The notes beneath the pieces were generated by a model. The model was not told the origin of the DNA, searched no databases, and worked only from the letters and a program-made list of their open reading frames with translations. The position numbers were made by a program, and so were the translations under genes. 64,000 nt of DNA from CAYQQQ01 sp964420125. Lineage in GTDB: Bacteria > Actinomycetota > Acidimicrobiia > Acidimicrobiales > Microtrichaceae. The stretch is from contig CAYQQQ010000004.1 of assembly GCA_964420125.1 (NCBI GenBank), positions 124,001-188,000 of the forward strand. Direction: 5' to 3'. Numbering within the stretch: position 1 is the first letter of the stretch; each line of letters opens with the position of its first letter. Positions 23,859 to 33,095 of the stretch are shown one piece after another.

Positions 23859-25145
23859 GTGGCACTGGTTCGATCTTCGAAAGATTCGCTCGACGAATCT
23901 TCTCGCGCCGACGAGGGAACCGGTAGCCGCAGCCCGATGCGCAACGCGCTCTCGCACCGGGCGTTCCGCCGAGTCTTCGCCGGCACGCTGGCATCGAACA
24001 TCGGCACCTGGATGCAGAACGTCACGCTGATCGCGCTCGCCTACGACCTCACCGGTGGCGCCACGTTCATCGGGGTCGTGACGTTCGCTCAGCTCGGCCC
24101 GATGCTGCTGCTGTCCCCTCTGGGCGGTGCCGTCGCCGATCGCATCGACCGGCGAGTGCTGATGGTCGGCATCGCCACGATCCAAGCGCTGCTGTCCCTC
24201 GGCCTGGCCGTCGTGGCGACCCAGGAGCAGCCGAGCAAGGTCGCGCTGGTGGCCCTGGTGGCCGGGATCGGCATCGGTGGTGCACTGAACGGCCCGACGG
24301 CCAGTGCCACCCTTCCTGCCCTGGTCGAGGGACGCGACATCCAGGGCGCGGTGGCCCTCAACTCCGCCTCGATGAACGCCAGTCGTGTGGCCGGACCCAT
24401 CCTGGGCGGAGTGGCTGCCACCACCGGAGGGGCTCCCCTCGTCTTCGCCATCAACGCCGCCACCTACCTGTTCGTGATCGTCGCCCTCCTCAGCGTGCAC
24501 GCCGACTTCTCTCCCAAGGGACGCCGAGGCGAGTCACCGCTGCGCCAGCTCGCCGGAGGGGTCAGGGAGGCACGCCGAGATCCGGTGATCGCCAAGGTGC
24601 TCATCACGATCGCGGTGTACTCGCTGTTCTCTCTGGTCTTCATCTACCAGATGCCCCTGATCTCCGCCGAGCAGTTCGGGTTCGACGACCAGGCCTACAC
24701 GCTGCTGTTCGCCACCTTCGGCCTCGGCGCCCTGCTGGGAGCGCTGTCCATCGGCTCGCTGTTCGCGACGCGCGACCGGGCGGCGATGGTACGTGTCGGC
24801 CTCGCAGTGTTCGGCATGGCGCTCGCCGCGTTCGCCCTCACCAGCACCCCTGCGATCGGCTTCGTGACGGTCTTCCTCTGCGGCGGCAGCTACTTCGTGG
24901 TGGTCACCGCCCTGGTGACCATCCTGCAGCTCCGAGTCGCCAACGAGGTGCGTGGACGGGTGATGGGTCTGTGGATGATGGCGTGGGCGGGGCTGGTCCC
25001 GGTCGGGGGTCTCCTGGCTGGAGCTGTGATCGACGCTGCAGGGCTCACCATCGTGCTCCTGGTCGGCGCAGCGGTCGCTGGGGTCCTGGCAGCGACGATC
25101 GACCTCCACGGCGCCCGCCGTGGAGGTCCTGCGATCCCCGCCTGA
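23859..25145 (+). CDS. MFS exporter, EntS-like family
   Basis: 428 residues with about 12 hydrophobic helices. The N-terminal helix follows HRAFRRVFAGTLASNIGTWM, and the first cytoplasmic loop has PLGGAVADRIDRR, the MFS motif A form of the enterobactin-exporter-like group (MFS_3). VRGRVMGLW near helix 10 is also typical. Substrate unknown. The first 26 residues are hydrophilic and not family-like; their DNA carries a perfect inverted repeat (AAGATTCG, 23881-23901), so starting at ATG 23937 with an operator upstream is the alternative. Likely monocistronic, 49 nt before serB. Confidence 0.85.
   Translation: MALVRSSKDSLDESSRADEGTGSRSPMRNALSHRAFRRVFAGTLASNIGTWMQNVTLIALAYDLTGGATFIGVVTFAQLGPMLLLSPLGGAVADRIDRRVLMVGIATIQALLSLGLAVVATQEQPSKVALVALVAGIGIGGALNGPTASATLPALVEGRDIQGAVALNSASMNASRVAGPILGGVAATTGGAPLVFAINAATYLFVIVALLSVHADFSPKGRRGESPLRQLAGGVREARRDPVIAKVLITIAVYSLFSLVFIYQMPLISAEQFGFDDQAYTLLFATFGLGALLGALSIGSLFATRDRAAMVRVGLAVFGMALAAFALTSTPAIGFVTVFLCGGSYFVVVTALVTILQLRVANEVRGRVMGLWMMAWAGLVPVGGLLAGAVIDAAGLTIVLLVGAAVAGVLAATIDLHGARRGGPAIPA
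23881..23901. repeat. inverted repeat AAGATTCG-N5-CGAATCTT
   Basis: Perfect 8-bp palindromic arms just downstream of the putative MFS transcription start; A/T-rich against its surroundings. Candidate repressor operator. Confidence 0.5.
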
Positions 25146-25181
25146 ACCCCACCGATGTCACCGGCACCGGCGCCAGGCCCG

Positions 25182-25187
25182 TACCGT
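25182..25187 (+). promoter_or_regulatory. -10-like hexamer before serB
   Basis: TACCGT seven bases before ATG 25195; no SD. Confidence 0.35.
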
Positions 25188-25194
25188 TACGCCC

Positions 25195-26403
25195 ATGACC
25201 GACATCCACGGCGGCCATCCCCCGGCGGCCGCGCTGCTGGTGCGAGTTGTCGGCGCGGACTCCCCAGGGATCACTGCGGACCTGATGACCGTGCTCGACC
25301 TCGTGGGTGCGAGCGTGCAGGACCTCGAACAGGTGCTCGTCCGCGGCCACCTCACCCTGGCCGTCGCCATCAGCCACCCCGGCGATGACCTGGGTCGCCT
25401 GGAGGAGATGCTGGAGCACTTCGGGAACCAGCGCCGCCTGACGGTCTCCATCGAAGCGGTGCGCGCCCCGGGGACCGGCAACGAGCACCTCGACGCCGTC
25501 ACCGTGCTGGGCCATGCGCTGGAGACCGAGCTCTCCGCCGCCGAGCTGGGAGCCATCGCCGGAGGGATCGCCGCCGCCGGCGGCAACATCGATCGCATCG
25601 TGCGCCTTGCTCGCTACCCGGTGTTCGCCTACGAGTTCCTGGTGCGCCACGCCGATCGCGACGAGCTGCGACGTCTGCTCGCCGAAGCCGCGGGCGCCCA
25701 CCGACTGGACGTCGCCCTGCAGCCTGCGGGCCTGGAACGCCGGGCCAAACGACTGGTCGTGCTGGATGTCGACTCCACCCTGATCCAGGACGAGGTGATA
25801 GAGCTGCTGGCGGAGGAGGCGGGGTGCGCCGAGGAGGTCCGAGCCATCACCCAGCAGGCCATGGCAGGATCCCTCGACTTCGAGAACGCACTTCGAGACC
25901 GGGTCCATCGCCTCCGTGGGCTCGACGAGGCGGCGCTGGAGCGCGCACGCACGCGGATGCGGCTCACCCCAGGTGCCCGGACCTTCGTGCGCACGCTGCG
26001 CAGGCTCGGCTACGCGGTGGGGATCGTCTCGGGTGGCTTCACGCACTTCACGGACCACCTGCGCGAGGAGCTCGACCTCGACCACGCCGCCGCCAACGAG
26101 CTCGAGGTGCTCGACGGCCGCCTCACCGGTGAGGTGCTCGGCACCGTGGTGGACCGAGCCCGCAAAGCGGAGCTGCTGTCGCAGTTCGCCGCGCTCGAGG
26201 GGATTCCGCTGTCCCAGACGGTGGCGGTCGGCGACGGAGCCAACGACCTCGACATGCTGGCCCGGGCCGGGCTGGGCGTGGCCTTCAACGCCAAGCCCCT
26301 CGTCCAGCAGGTCGCCGACACCACCGTGAACGTGCCCTTCCTGGACGCCATCCTGTTCGTGCTCGGCGTGACCCGCGACGAGGTGGAGGCCGCCGAGGGG
26401 TGA
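25195..26403 (+). CDS. serB: phosphoserine phosphatase with N-terminal ACT domains
   Basis: Last step of serine synthesis: phosphoserine to L-serine. 402 residues. Residues about 12-175 hold tandem ACT-type domains (LLVRVVGADSPGITADLM; AIAGGIAAAGGNIDRIVRLA), a likely serine-sensing module as in mycobacterial SerB2. The HAD core (about 185-400) has VVLDVDSTLIQDEVIE (DxD nucleophile), GIVSGGFTHF, the Lys in RKAELL and GDGANDLDML. Length and order match actinobacterial SerB. Convergent with the M16 protease. Confidence 0.95.
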   Translation: MTDIHGGHPPAAALLVRVVGADSPGITADLMTVLDLVGASVQDLEQVLVRGHLTLAVAISHPGDDLGRLEEMLEHFGNQRRLTVSIEAVRAPGTGNEHLDAVTVLGHALETELSAAELGAIAGGIAAAGGNIDRIVRLARYPVFAYEFLVRHADRDELRRLLAEAAGAHRLDVALQPAGLERRAKRLVVLDVDSTLIQDEVIELLAEEAGCAEEVRAITQQAMAGSLDFENALRDRVHRLRGLDEAALERARTRMRLTPGARTFVRTLRRLGYAVGIVSGGFTHFTDHLREELDLDHAAANELEVLDGRLTGEVLGTVVDRARKAELLSQFAALEGIPLSQTVAVGDGANDLDMLARAGLGVAFNAKPLVQQVADTTVNVPFLDAILFVLGVTRDEVEAAEG

Positions 26404-26437
26404 GTCGGCCCCGGATCCGACGCTCGACGGTGCAGGC

Positions 26438-27718
26438 TCAACGGCCCGGCTCGACGCCTCCCGGTGCCACCACCGCCAGCGCCCGCGGGCCCTCGAAGAC
26501 CGCTGCCGCCACCCGACGGACCTGCTCCGGGCTGACCGCATCCAGGCGGGCGAGGTGCTCGGCGATCGGCGTGACCTCTCCGCGCAGCGTCTCGGCTGCA
26601 CCCAGTCGGCTCATCCGGGCCACGGTGCTCTCGTAGGTCATCGCCAGCGCACCGTGCAGCGCGCCCTTCGCCCGCTCGACGTCGTCATCGGCCACTCCAC
26701 CACGGGAGAGGTCCTCGACGATGGCGTCGAGCAGCTCCATCATCTGCGCGACCTTCTGCGGGGTGGTGGTGCAGTGCACGCTGAGCGCACCGCTGTCGGT
26801 GTAGTGGGAGACCTCCGAACCGACGGCGTAGGTGAGGCCCCTGGCCTCGCGGATCTCCTGGAACAACCGGCTCGAAGGTCCACCGCCGAAGATGTGGTTG
26901 AGCAGTGCGAGAGGAAAGCGGTCGTCGTCGTTGATCGACGGGCACCGCCAGCCCAGGGCCAGGTGAGCCTGCTCGACCGGTCGGCGCAGCTCCAGCTGTT
27001 CGACCACCTCGGCGCTGGGTGCGGACCGTTGCGGGCGCCGGCCGGGAGGCCCGTCGTCGAAGCGGTCCTCCACCAGCCCCACCAGCCGGGCGTGGTCGAC
27101 GTCGCCGGCAGCGGCCACGACCAGGTTCGCCGGGCGGTACCACTCCTGGAAGAAGGACACGATGTCGTGGCGCCCCAGCGCGTCGATGGAGGCCGAGGTC
27201 CCGAGGGTCTCACGACCGAGTGGGTGGCCCGGGAACAGCGATTCGAACAGCCCCACGGCCACGACGTCGTCGGGGTCGTCGTCGGCTGCTGCGAGCTCCT
27301 CGAGGATGACCTCGCGCTCGGCGTCCACGTCCGACGGTGCGAGCACGGGGCGAACCACCACATCCACCAGCACGCCGGTGGCCAGCTCCAGCGCCTCCGC
27401 CGGCACGTGCGCGTAGAAGGCGGTGTGCTCGCTGGCCGTGAAGGCGTTCATCTCGCCGCCGACGGCATCGATCTCCCGGGCGATCGTGCGAGCGTCGCGC
27501 TCCTCGGTCCCCTTGAACAGCAGGTGCTCCAGGAAGTGGGACGCCCCGGCGATCGCGTCGGGCTCGTCGCGCGATCCGACGCCGACCCACACCGACACCG
27601 CGACGCTGCTGCGATCGGGCTGCGCATCCGTGAGGATCCGGAGTCCCGACCGCAGCTCCGTGCGCTGCACGTGCTCGGCCGGCGGGCGGCGCCGCCCTCC
27701 GGCCGGCACAGGGGTCAC
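26438..27718 (-). CDS. M16 family zinc metalloprotease (processing-peptidase type)
   Basis: 426 residues. Inverse zinc motif HFLEHLLFKGT (HxxEH) and downstream EREVILEE supply the zinc ligands; the second half has the non-catalytic M16 fold with the R/Y pair region GGGPSSRLFQEIREARGLTY. This is the protease normally found just after pnp in Actinomycetota, of uncertain physiological substrate. GTG start 27718, 12 nt after the pnp stop, so cotranscribed with rpsO-pnp. Confidence 0.92.
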   Translation of the reverse strand: MTPVPAGGRRRPPAEHVQRTELRSGLRILTDAQPDRSSVAVSVWVGVGSRDEPDAIAGASHFLEHLLFKGTEERDARTIAREIDAVGGEMNAFTASEHTAFYAHVPAEALELATGVLVDVVVRPVLAPSDVDAEREVILEELAAADDDPDDVVAVGLFESLFPGHPLGRETLGTSASIDALGRHDIVSFFQEWYRPANLVVAAAGDVDHARLVGLVEDRFDDGPPGRRPQRSAPSAEVVEQLELRRPVEQAHLALGWRCPSINDDDRFPLALLNHIFGGGPSSRLFQEIREARGLTYAVGSEVSHYTDSGALSVHCTTTPQKVAQMMELLDAIVEDLSRGGVADDDVERAKGALHGALAMTYESTVARMSRLGAAETLRGEVTPIAEHLARLDAVSPEQVRRVAAAVFEGPRALAVVAPGGVEPGR

Positions 27719-27730
27719 CTCACCAGCCGC

Positions 27731-30166
27731 TCATCGGCGGCCGCGCGTGCGGCCGCCTCGACCACGACTGCCGCCGCCGCCGTTGCCACCGCTGCGACCA
27801 CCGGAGCGTGAGTGCCCGGGACCGAGGTCGCCGTGCTGCTCCTCGAGCTGCTGGTCGTACTGGGAGGAGAAGCTGGCTTCCCGACGGCTCGAGCCCTCGG
27901 CTGCGGCCGAGGGCTCGCCCTCGGATCGTCGCTCTGCGCGCTCGGTGGACCGTCCCGAGTCGGGAGCATCCCCCTCGCTGGTCGGCGTGAGGGAGATCTT
28001 GCCGTTCGGGTCGATGTCGTCGACACGGACCTCGATCTCCTGACCGAGCTCCAGCACGTCCTCCACCCGGTCGATCCGCTTGCCGCCACCGAGCTTCGAG
28101 ATGTGCACCAGGCCGTCCCGGCCCGGGAGGATGTTGACGAACGCACCGAACTTCGTGATGTTCACCACGCGCCCCTGGTAGACGGCACCCATCTCGGCGG
28201 TCGGCGGGTCGAGGATCAGCTGGATCTGGCGCTCTGCTTCTCGCACGGCACCGATGTCGACCGAGCCGATGGACACGATGCCCACCATGCCGTCGTCGTC
28301 GACGGAGATGTCCGCCCCGGTCTCGCTCTGGATGGCGTTGATGACCTTGCCCTTGGGGCCGATGACCTCACCGATCTTGTCGGCGGGGATCTCGAAGCTG
28401 ATGATCTTGGGTGCGGTCTCGGCCAGCTCCGGTCGTGGCTCGGCGATGGCGGCCTTCATCACCTCGAGGATCTGGAGGCGGGCCTCCTTGGCCTGCTGGA
28501 GCGCAGCTGCCAGCACGTCGGCGGGGATGCCGTCGATCTTCGTGTCGAGCTGCAGCGCCGTCACGAAGTCCTCGGTGCCCGCCACCTTGAAGTCCATGTC
28601 GCCGAACGCGTCCTCGGCACCCAGGATGTCGGTGAGCGTGACGTACCGGCCCTCGGCGTGCACCAGTCCCATGGCGATGCCGGCGACCGGCGCCTTGATG
28701 GGCACGCCGGCATCCATCAGCGACAACGTGGAGGAGCACACCGACGCCATCGAGGTGGAGCCGTTCGAGGAGAGCACCTCGGACACGAGGCGGATCGTGT
28801 AGGGGAACTCCTCCAAGGAGGGGACCACCGGGAAGACCGCTCGCTCCGCCAGGGCACCGTGGCCGATCTCGCGCCGCTTCGGGCCCCGCATGAATCCGGG
28901 CTCGCCGGTGGAGAAGGGCGGGAAGTTGTAGTGGTGGAGGTAGCGCTTCTTGGTCTGGGGATCGATGCCGTCGACCATCTGGTCCATCTTCCGCATGCCG
29001 AGGGTGCAGAAGTTGAGGACCTGCGTCTCGCCCCGCTGGAACAACCCGGTGCCGTGCGCGGTGGGGATGACGCCGACCTCCGCCGACAGCGGACGGATGT
29101 CGGCGGGACCGCGGCCGTCGATGCGGATGCCGTCGTGGACGATCCGCCGCCGAACCGTGGCCTTCATCAGCGATCGGAACGCGGCCTTCGCCTGCTTGGT
29201 GGCGAGGTCCTCGCCCCGGTCCTCCCCGACGAGGTCGGGCACGACCGACTCGAGCGTCTCGGAGCGCAGCGCGTCCTCGGCGACCAGCCGCTCGGACTTG
29301 TCGGCGATGGACTCGACCTCTGCCATCCGGGTTCCCGCCACGGCCTCGACCGCCGAGTAGACGTCGTCGGTGTAGTCGAGCTGCGCCGGGAACTCCATCT
29401 TCTCGACCGGACCGTTCGCCGCCTCGACAGCGCTCACCAGCTGGCGCTGCAACGCGATCACCTCGGAGATGTGGGCCTTGGACGCGTCCAGCGCCGCAGC
29501 CAGCGCGGCTTCGTCGACCTTGGGGGCGCCGTCCTCGTAGAAGCCCCAGGACGCCTCGGTGCCGCCGGCCTCGACCATCATCACCGCGACGTCGCCGTCG
29601 GGGAGCTCACGGCCGGCGACCACGATCTCGAAGGTCGACTCCGCGCTCTCACCGTAGGTGGGGTTCGCCAACCACTCGCCCTCCGTGGTGTAGGCGAGGC
29701 GCACCGCGCCGATGGGCCCTTCGAAGGGGATGTTCGAGATCAGCAGCGCCGCCGACGCAGCGTTCAGGGCGATCACGTCGTAGGGGTTCTCCTGGTCGGC
29801 GCCCAGGACGGTGCCCACCACGTGGACCTCGTTGCGGAAGCCGTCGGGGAACGAGGGCCGCAGGGGTCGGTCGATGAGTCGGCAGGCCAGGATGGCGGCC
29901 TCTCCGGCACGAGCCTCCCGACGGAAGAACGAACCGGGGATCTTCCCGGCGGCGTACATGCGCTCCTCGATGTCGACGGTCAGCGGGAAGAAGTCAGCGC
30001 CTTCCCGTGGGCTCGACGCACCGGTGGCGGTGAGCAGCACCCGGGTGCGTCCCATGCCCACGAGCACTGAGCCGCCGGCGAGCCCGGCCAGCTTGCCGGA
30101 CTCGAAGAACAGGGTCTTGTCGTCGTCGCCGGCAAGCACTGCCTCGACGCGGATGGGTTCGGCCAT
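27731..30166 (-). CDS. pnp: polyribonucleotide nucleotidyltransferase (PNPase)
   Basis: 811 residues from ATG 30166 behind AAGGAGGG. Phosphorolytic 3'-5' exoribonuclease of the degradosome and, in actinobacteria, pppGpp-linked. Two RNase PH domains (KTLFFESGKLAGLAGGSVLV near the start; RRREIGHGALAERA in the second), a KH domain with IGPKGKVINAI, an S1 domain (GRVVNITKFGAFVNIL) and a basic Gly/Arg tail (SRGRGGRTRGRR) longer than in E. coli, probably for RNA or protein contact. rpsO precedes it, as in most bacteria; a GC hairpin lies directly before its SD. Confidence 0.98.
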   Translation of the reverse strand: MAEPIRVEAVLAGDDDKTLFFESGKLAGLAGGSVLVGMGRTRVLLTATGASSPREGADFFPLTVDIEERMYAAGKIPGSFFRREARAGEAAILACRLIDRPLRPSFPDGFRNEVHVVGTVLGADQENPYDVIALNAASAALLISNIPFEGPIGAVRLAYTTEGEWLANPTYGESAESTFEIVVAGRELPDGDVAVMMVEAGGTEASWGFYEDGAPKVDEAALAAALDASKAHISEVIALQRQLVSAVEAANGPVEKMEFPAQLDYTDDVYSAVEAVAGTRMAEVESIADKSERLVAEDALRSETLESVVPDLVGEDRGEDLATKQAKAAFRSLMKATVRRRIVHDGIRIDGRGPADIRPLSAEVGVIPTAHGTGLFQRGETQVLNFCTLGMRKMDQMVDGIDPQTKKRYLHHYNFPPFSTGEPGFMRGPKRREIGHGALAERAVFPVVPSLEEFPYTIRLVSEVLSSNGSTSMASVCSSTLSLMDAGVPIKAPVAGIAMGLVHAEGRYVTLTDILGAEDAFGDMDFKVAGTEDFVTALQLDTKIDGIPADVLAAALQQAKEARLQILEVMKAAIAEPRPELAETAPKIISFEIPADKIGEVIGPKGKVINAIQSETGADISVDDDGMVGIVSIGSVDIGAVREAERQIQLILDPPTAEMGAVYQGRVVNITKFGAFVNILPGRDGLVHISKLGGGKRIDRVEDVLELGQEIEVRVDDIDPNGKISLTPTSEGDAPDSGRSTERAERRSEGEPSAAAEGSSRREASFSSQYDQQLEEQHGDLGPGHSRSGGRSGGNGGGGSRGRGGRTRGRR

Positions 30167-30181
30167 GATGGCCCTCCTTCG

Positions 30182-30196
30182 GCCCCGACGGGGCCG
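30182..30196. promoter_or_regulatory. hairpin at the pnp ribosome-binding site
   Basis: GGCCCC-GTC-GGGGCC on the minus strand ends about five bases before the SD AAGGAGGG. It sits where enterobacterial pnp has its RNase III-cut autoregulatory stem. Confidence 0.4.
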
Positions 30197-30401
30197 TTCG
30201 GGCGGCAGGCCAGTTCCCAGTGGTCGATCCCCGGACGAGGAGGGCCCGAGATCGTGATCCGCTCCGGTGCGCTCACGCACGACGGGGCGGGTTCTCGGGC
30301 GGGGCCCGGACATCGGCAACCGGTAACCGGCCGGTGTGCCGCGTGTTTGCACCAGGTTACCCCACCGGCGCCGCCGAACCGTGCACGGCGGCCGGACAGG
30401 C

Positions 30402-30683
30402 TCAGCGGCGCAGTCCGAGCTCCGCGATGAGGCTGCGGTAGCGCTCCACGTCGTTGTCCTTCAGGTAGTCGAGGAAGCGACGACGCTTGCCCACCAACAT
30501 GAGGAGGCCACGACGGCTGTGGTGGTCCTTCTTGTGCAGCTTGAGGTGCTCGGTGAGGTGGTTGATGCGGTCGGTGAGGAGCGCGATCTGCACCTCTGCG
30601 GATCCCGTGTCGGCCTCGTTCTTGCCGAACCGGCTGATCGTGGCCTGCTTGTCGGGTAGATGGGTGGGCGTTCGGTTGCCCAT
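30402..30683 (-). CDS. rpsO: 30S ribosomal protein S15
   Basis: 93 residues from ATG 30683 behind GAGGAGG. Binds the central domain of 16S rRNA and bridges to 23S. Seen: FGKNEADTGSAEVQIALLTD, HKKDHHSRRGLLMLVGKRRR and YRSLIAELGLRR at the end. The SD is part of a short palindrome (GAGGAGGTCCTCC) that could fold over the start. 235 nt before pnp, no gene between. Confidence 0.98.
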   Translation of the reverse strand: MGNRTPTHLPDKQATISRFGKNEADTGSAEVQIALLTDRINHLTEHLKLHKKDHHSRRGLLMLVGKRRRFLDYLKDNDVERYRSLIAELGLRR

Positions 30684-30867
30684 GGAGGACCTCCTCGGGT
30701 GTAGGACCCTGCCCCCGTGGTCGATCACCTCGGCGGATGCGTCGGCGTCTCGTGCCGGGGAGCGCCCCGGGCGGAACGCACCGGGGAGCTGTCAAGACTA
30801 CCCCGGCCGACCTGCACCGGCCAGACCGCCGGGGGCGCCCTCGTGCCCGCCGGGCTGGCAGCACCCC

Positions 30868-31953
30868 TCAGGTGCCGTGCTCCATCGTCCATGCGAACTT
30901 GGGTCGGCGGTGCCGACCCACGACCTTGCGCGCCCGGTCGGGAGGAGCCAGCGTGAGGATCTTCGCATCCGGGCGGTAGCACACCCGCTCGACGTCCGCG
31001 AGCGTCGGCTTCGACGAGCGCAGGCCCGCCGAGCGGAGCCCCTCCCGTATCCCCTCCCCCAAGCCGTTCGCCAGGAGCTCGGTCATGATGGCGGGGAGCG
31101 ACTCGGGGTCCCGCAGTAGCCACGAGTGCCCGCCCGAGATCACCGTGACCAGTGTGCCGTCGGTGCGGCGGACGGTGTCGCGGGCGGTTCGGAACGGCAC
31201 GGCGAGGTCTCGTGTGCCGTGGATGGCCACGCACGGCACGCCTTGGCGCTTCAGCTCGTCGAGCGCGTATCGGCTGGATCGGGTCCGCAGGATCGACGCG
31301 ACCGGCCCGATCAGGCGCCAGGGCTGCACCAGGTGACCGAGGTAGGTCGGCAGGACCAGGCGCATGAGCTTCGTGGCCTGGCGGGGGTCCGAGAAGGCCG
31401 GCACCACGGCTACCGAGTCGAGGACGAGCAGCGCTCCGATGAGGCCCAGCAGCGGCGGTGACACCCGGAAGAGGTAGACCATCCGGTCCCAGGTGTCGCC
31501 GACGATGGCGTCGATGAAGATGACGCCGAGGGTGCGCTCGGGCCAGCGTGCTCCCAGGCGTGCGATCAGCTGTCCACCCATGGAGTGCCCGGCCAGCACG
31601 AACCGCTCGATGCCCAGCTCGTCGATGGCCCTGCCCAGGAGCTCGGCGTAGTCGTTGATGTCGTGGCCGGTCAACGGAAGTCCCTGTGTGGCGCCGTGGC
31701 CGGCGGTGTCGATGGCCACCACGCGGAACCCCATCTTCACCAGGCGAGAGAGCGACTGCGCGTAGAGGAAGCCCTCGGCGGAGAAGCCGTGGACCACGAC
31801 GAGCGGCAGTCCCTCGCCCGCCACCGTCACCCCCACGGAGTGGCCGTCGCTCAGCGTGATCTGGCGTCGCGTCAGGTGCGGCACCTCGACCGCGCCGGCT
31901 GCCAGCGGTTCATCGAGCACCGGTCCTTCGATCGGCTCCAGCACCTGCGACAT
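30868..31953 (-). CDS. alpha/beta hydrolase
   Basis: 361 residues from ATG 31953 (AAAGGG upstream). Catalytic triad seen as LAGHSMGG (Ser), HGTRDLAVP (Asp) and SGGHSWLL (His); the oxyanion loop is VVVHGFSAEGF. A hydrophobic cap lies at about 175-215 (SPPLLGLIGALLVLDSV). The C-terminal 60 residues are basic and not part of the core fold. Substrate unknown. It interrupts the usual ribF-rpsO neighbourhood. Confidence 0.85.
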   Translation of the reverse strand: MSQVLEPIEGPVLDEPLAAGAVEVPHLTRRQITLSDGHSVGVTVAGEGLPLVVVHGFSAEGFLYAQSLSRLVKMGFRVVAIDTAGHGATQGLPLTGHDINDYAELLGRAIDELGIERFVLAGHSMGGQLIARLGARWPERTLGVIFIDAIVGDTWDRMVYLFRVSPPLLGLIGALLVLDSVAVVPAFSDPRQATKLMRLVLPTYLGHLVQPWRLIGPVASILRTRSSRYALDELKRQGVPCVAIHGTRDLAVPFRTARDTVRRTDGTLVTVISGGHSWLLRDPESLPAIMTELLANGLGEGIREGLRSAGLRSSKPTLADVERVCYRPDAKILTLAPPDRARKVVGRHRRPKFAWTMEHGT

Positions 31954-32089
31954 GTGGCCCTTTCCGCGTGGTGCCCGCCCCAGCACCATGCCTTCTCCAG
32001 AAGCTATCGGCACGCGCACCGCAGTACGGAACTCTTCGGTGGTGGAGATCCTCCTCGGCGCCGGAGCACGAAGCGGCGCGGAGATCCTC

Positions 32090-32145
32090 AGCGGGGGCCG
32101 GGCGGCTGCTACGACCGGAGGAGTCGGCTACGACTGGAGGAGTCG
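32090..32145 (-). repeat. tandem duplication of the ribF 3' end
   Basis: CGACTCCTCCAGTCGTAG, the last codons and stop of ribF, is followed after one base by CGACTCCTCCGGTCGTAG, a 19-bp period with one mismatch. Confidence 0.7.
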
Positions 32146-33084
32146 GCGCGCCTGCACGCAGTCCCGAGACAGCTGCGCGACGAGCTCATCGACCGAGTCG
32201 AAGCGTCGGTCCCCCCGCAGGCGGTGCTCGAAGCTGACGCGCACGGTCTCTCCGTACAGGTCGCCGTCGAAGTCGAGCACGTGGACCTCCAACAGCACCA
32301 CGGCATCGTCGCCGTAGAACGTCGGCCGCCGTCCCACGTAGATGGCGGCCGGCAGGCGTTCACCGGTGCGCTCCAGAACCAGGTGACCCGCGTAGATCCC
32401 TTCCGACGGCATCAGCATCGTCTCGGCGATGGCGACGTTGGCGGTCGGGAAGCCGATGTCGGCGCCCCGACGGTCACCCGTCACGACAGGCCCCCGCATC
32501 TCGTGTGGACGGCCCAGCATCCGGTTGGCGCTGTCGAGACGGCCGTGGTGCAGGGCACGGCGGATGGCGGTGGAGCTGACCTGCTCGTCGTCACGCGCGG
32601 GTCGCCCGTCCTCTCCCACGAGGGAGTGGCCGTGCACCCCGAAGTCGAGGACCCCGCCCATCTCCTGCAACAGCGCCACGTCGCCGCCCCGGCGATGGCC
32701 GAAGTGGAAGTCCTCACCCACCACGATGTCCTTCACGTTGAGGCAGTCCACCAGCACGGTGCGAACGAAGTCCTCCGCGGGCTCCTGCGCTCGGGCCTCG
32801 TCGAAGTGCACCACCACGACGTAGTCCACTCCGGTCGCGTCCAACAGCTCGAGCTTCTGGTCCAGATCGGTGAGCAGCCGTGGAGCGGACTCGGGGCGGA
32901 TGACCTGTGCGGGGTGACGATCGAAGGTGACCACTGCGCTGCGATGGCCACCCGCTCTCGCCCGACGGATCACCTCGGCGATCACCGTGCGATGTCCGAG
33001 GTGGAGCCCGTCGTACGCGCCGATGGTGAGCACGGTCCCTTCGGGGGGGTGGGGGCACTCGTGGCCGCCGCGGATGACCTGCAC
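32128..33084 (-). CDS. ribF: bifunctional riboflavin kinase / FAD synthetase
   Basis: 318 residues from GTG 33084. Makes FMN and then FAD from riboflavin. FAD synthetase domain about 1-185 with TIGAYDGLHLGHR (nucleotidyl-transferase HIGH-type) and EDFHFGHRRGGD plus the SSTAIR motif; riboflavin kinase domain about 186-305 with GFPTANVAI and IYVGRRPTF. Starts 11 nt after the truB stop without an SD; TAGTCT overlapping the truB stop, eight bases upstream, could give a leaderless internal transcript. Confidence 0.95.
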   Translation of the reverse strand: MQVIRGGHECPHPPEGTVLTIGAYDGLHLGHRTVIAEVIRRARAGGHRSAVVTFDRHPAQVIRPESAPRLLTDLDQKLELLDATGVDYVVVVHFDEARAQEPAEDFVRTVLVDCLNVKDIVVGEDFHFGHRRGGDVALLQEMGGVLDFGVHGHSLVGEDGRPARDDEQVSSTAIRRALHHGRLDSANRMLGRPHEMRGPVVTGDRRGADIGFPTANVAIAETMLMPSEGIYAGHLVLERTGERLPAAIYVGRRPTFYGDDAVVLLEVHVLDFDGDLYGETVRVSFEHRLRGDRRFDSVDELVAQLSRDCVQARRLLQS

Positions 33085-33095
33085 GACCGACCAGA

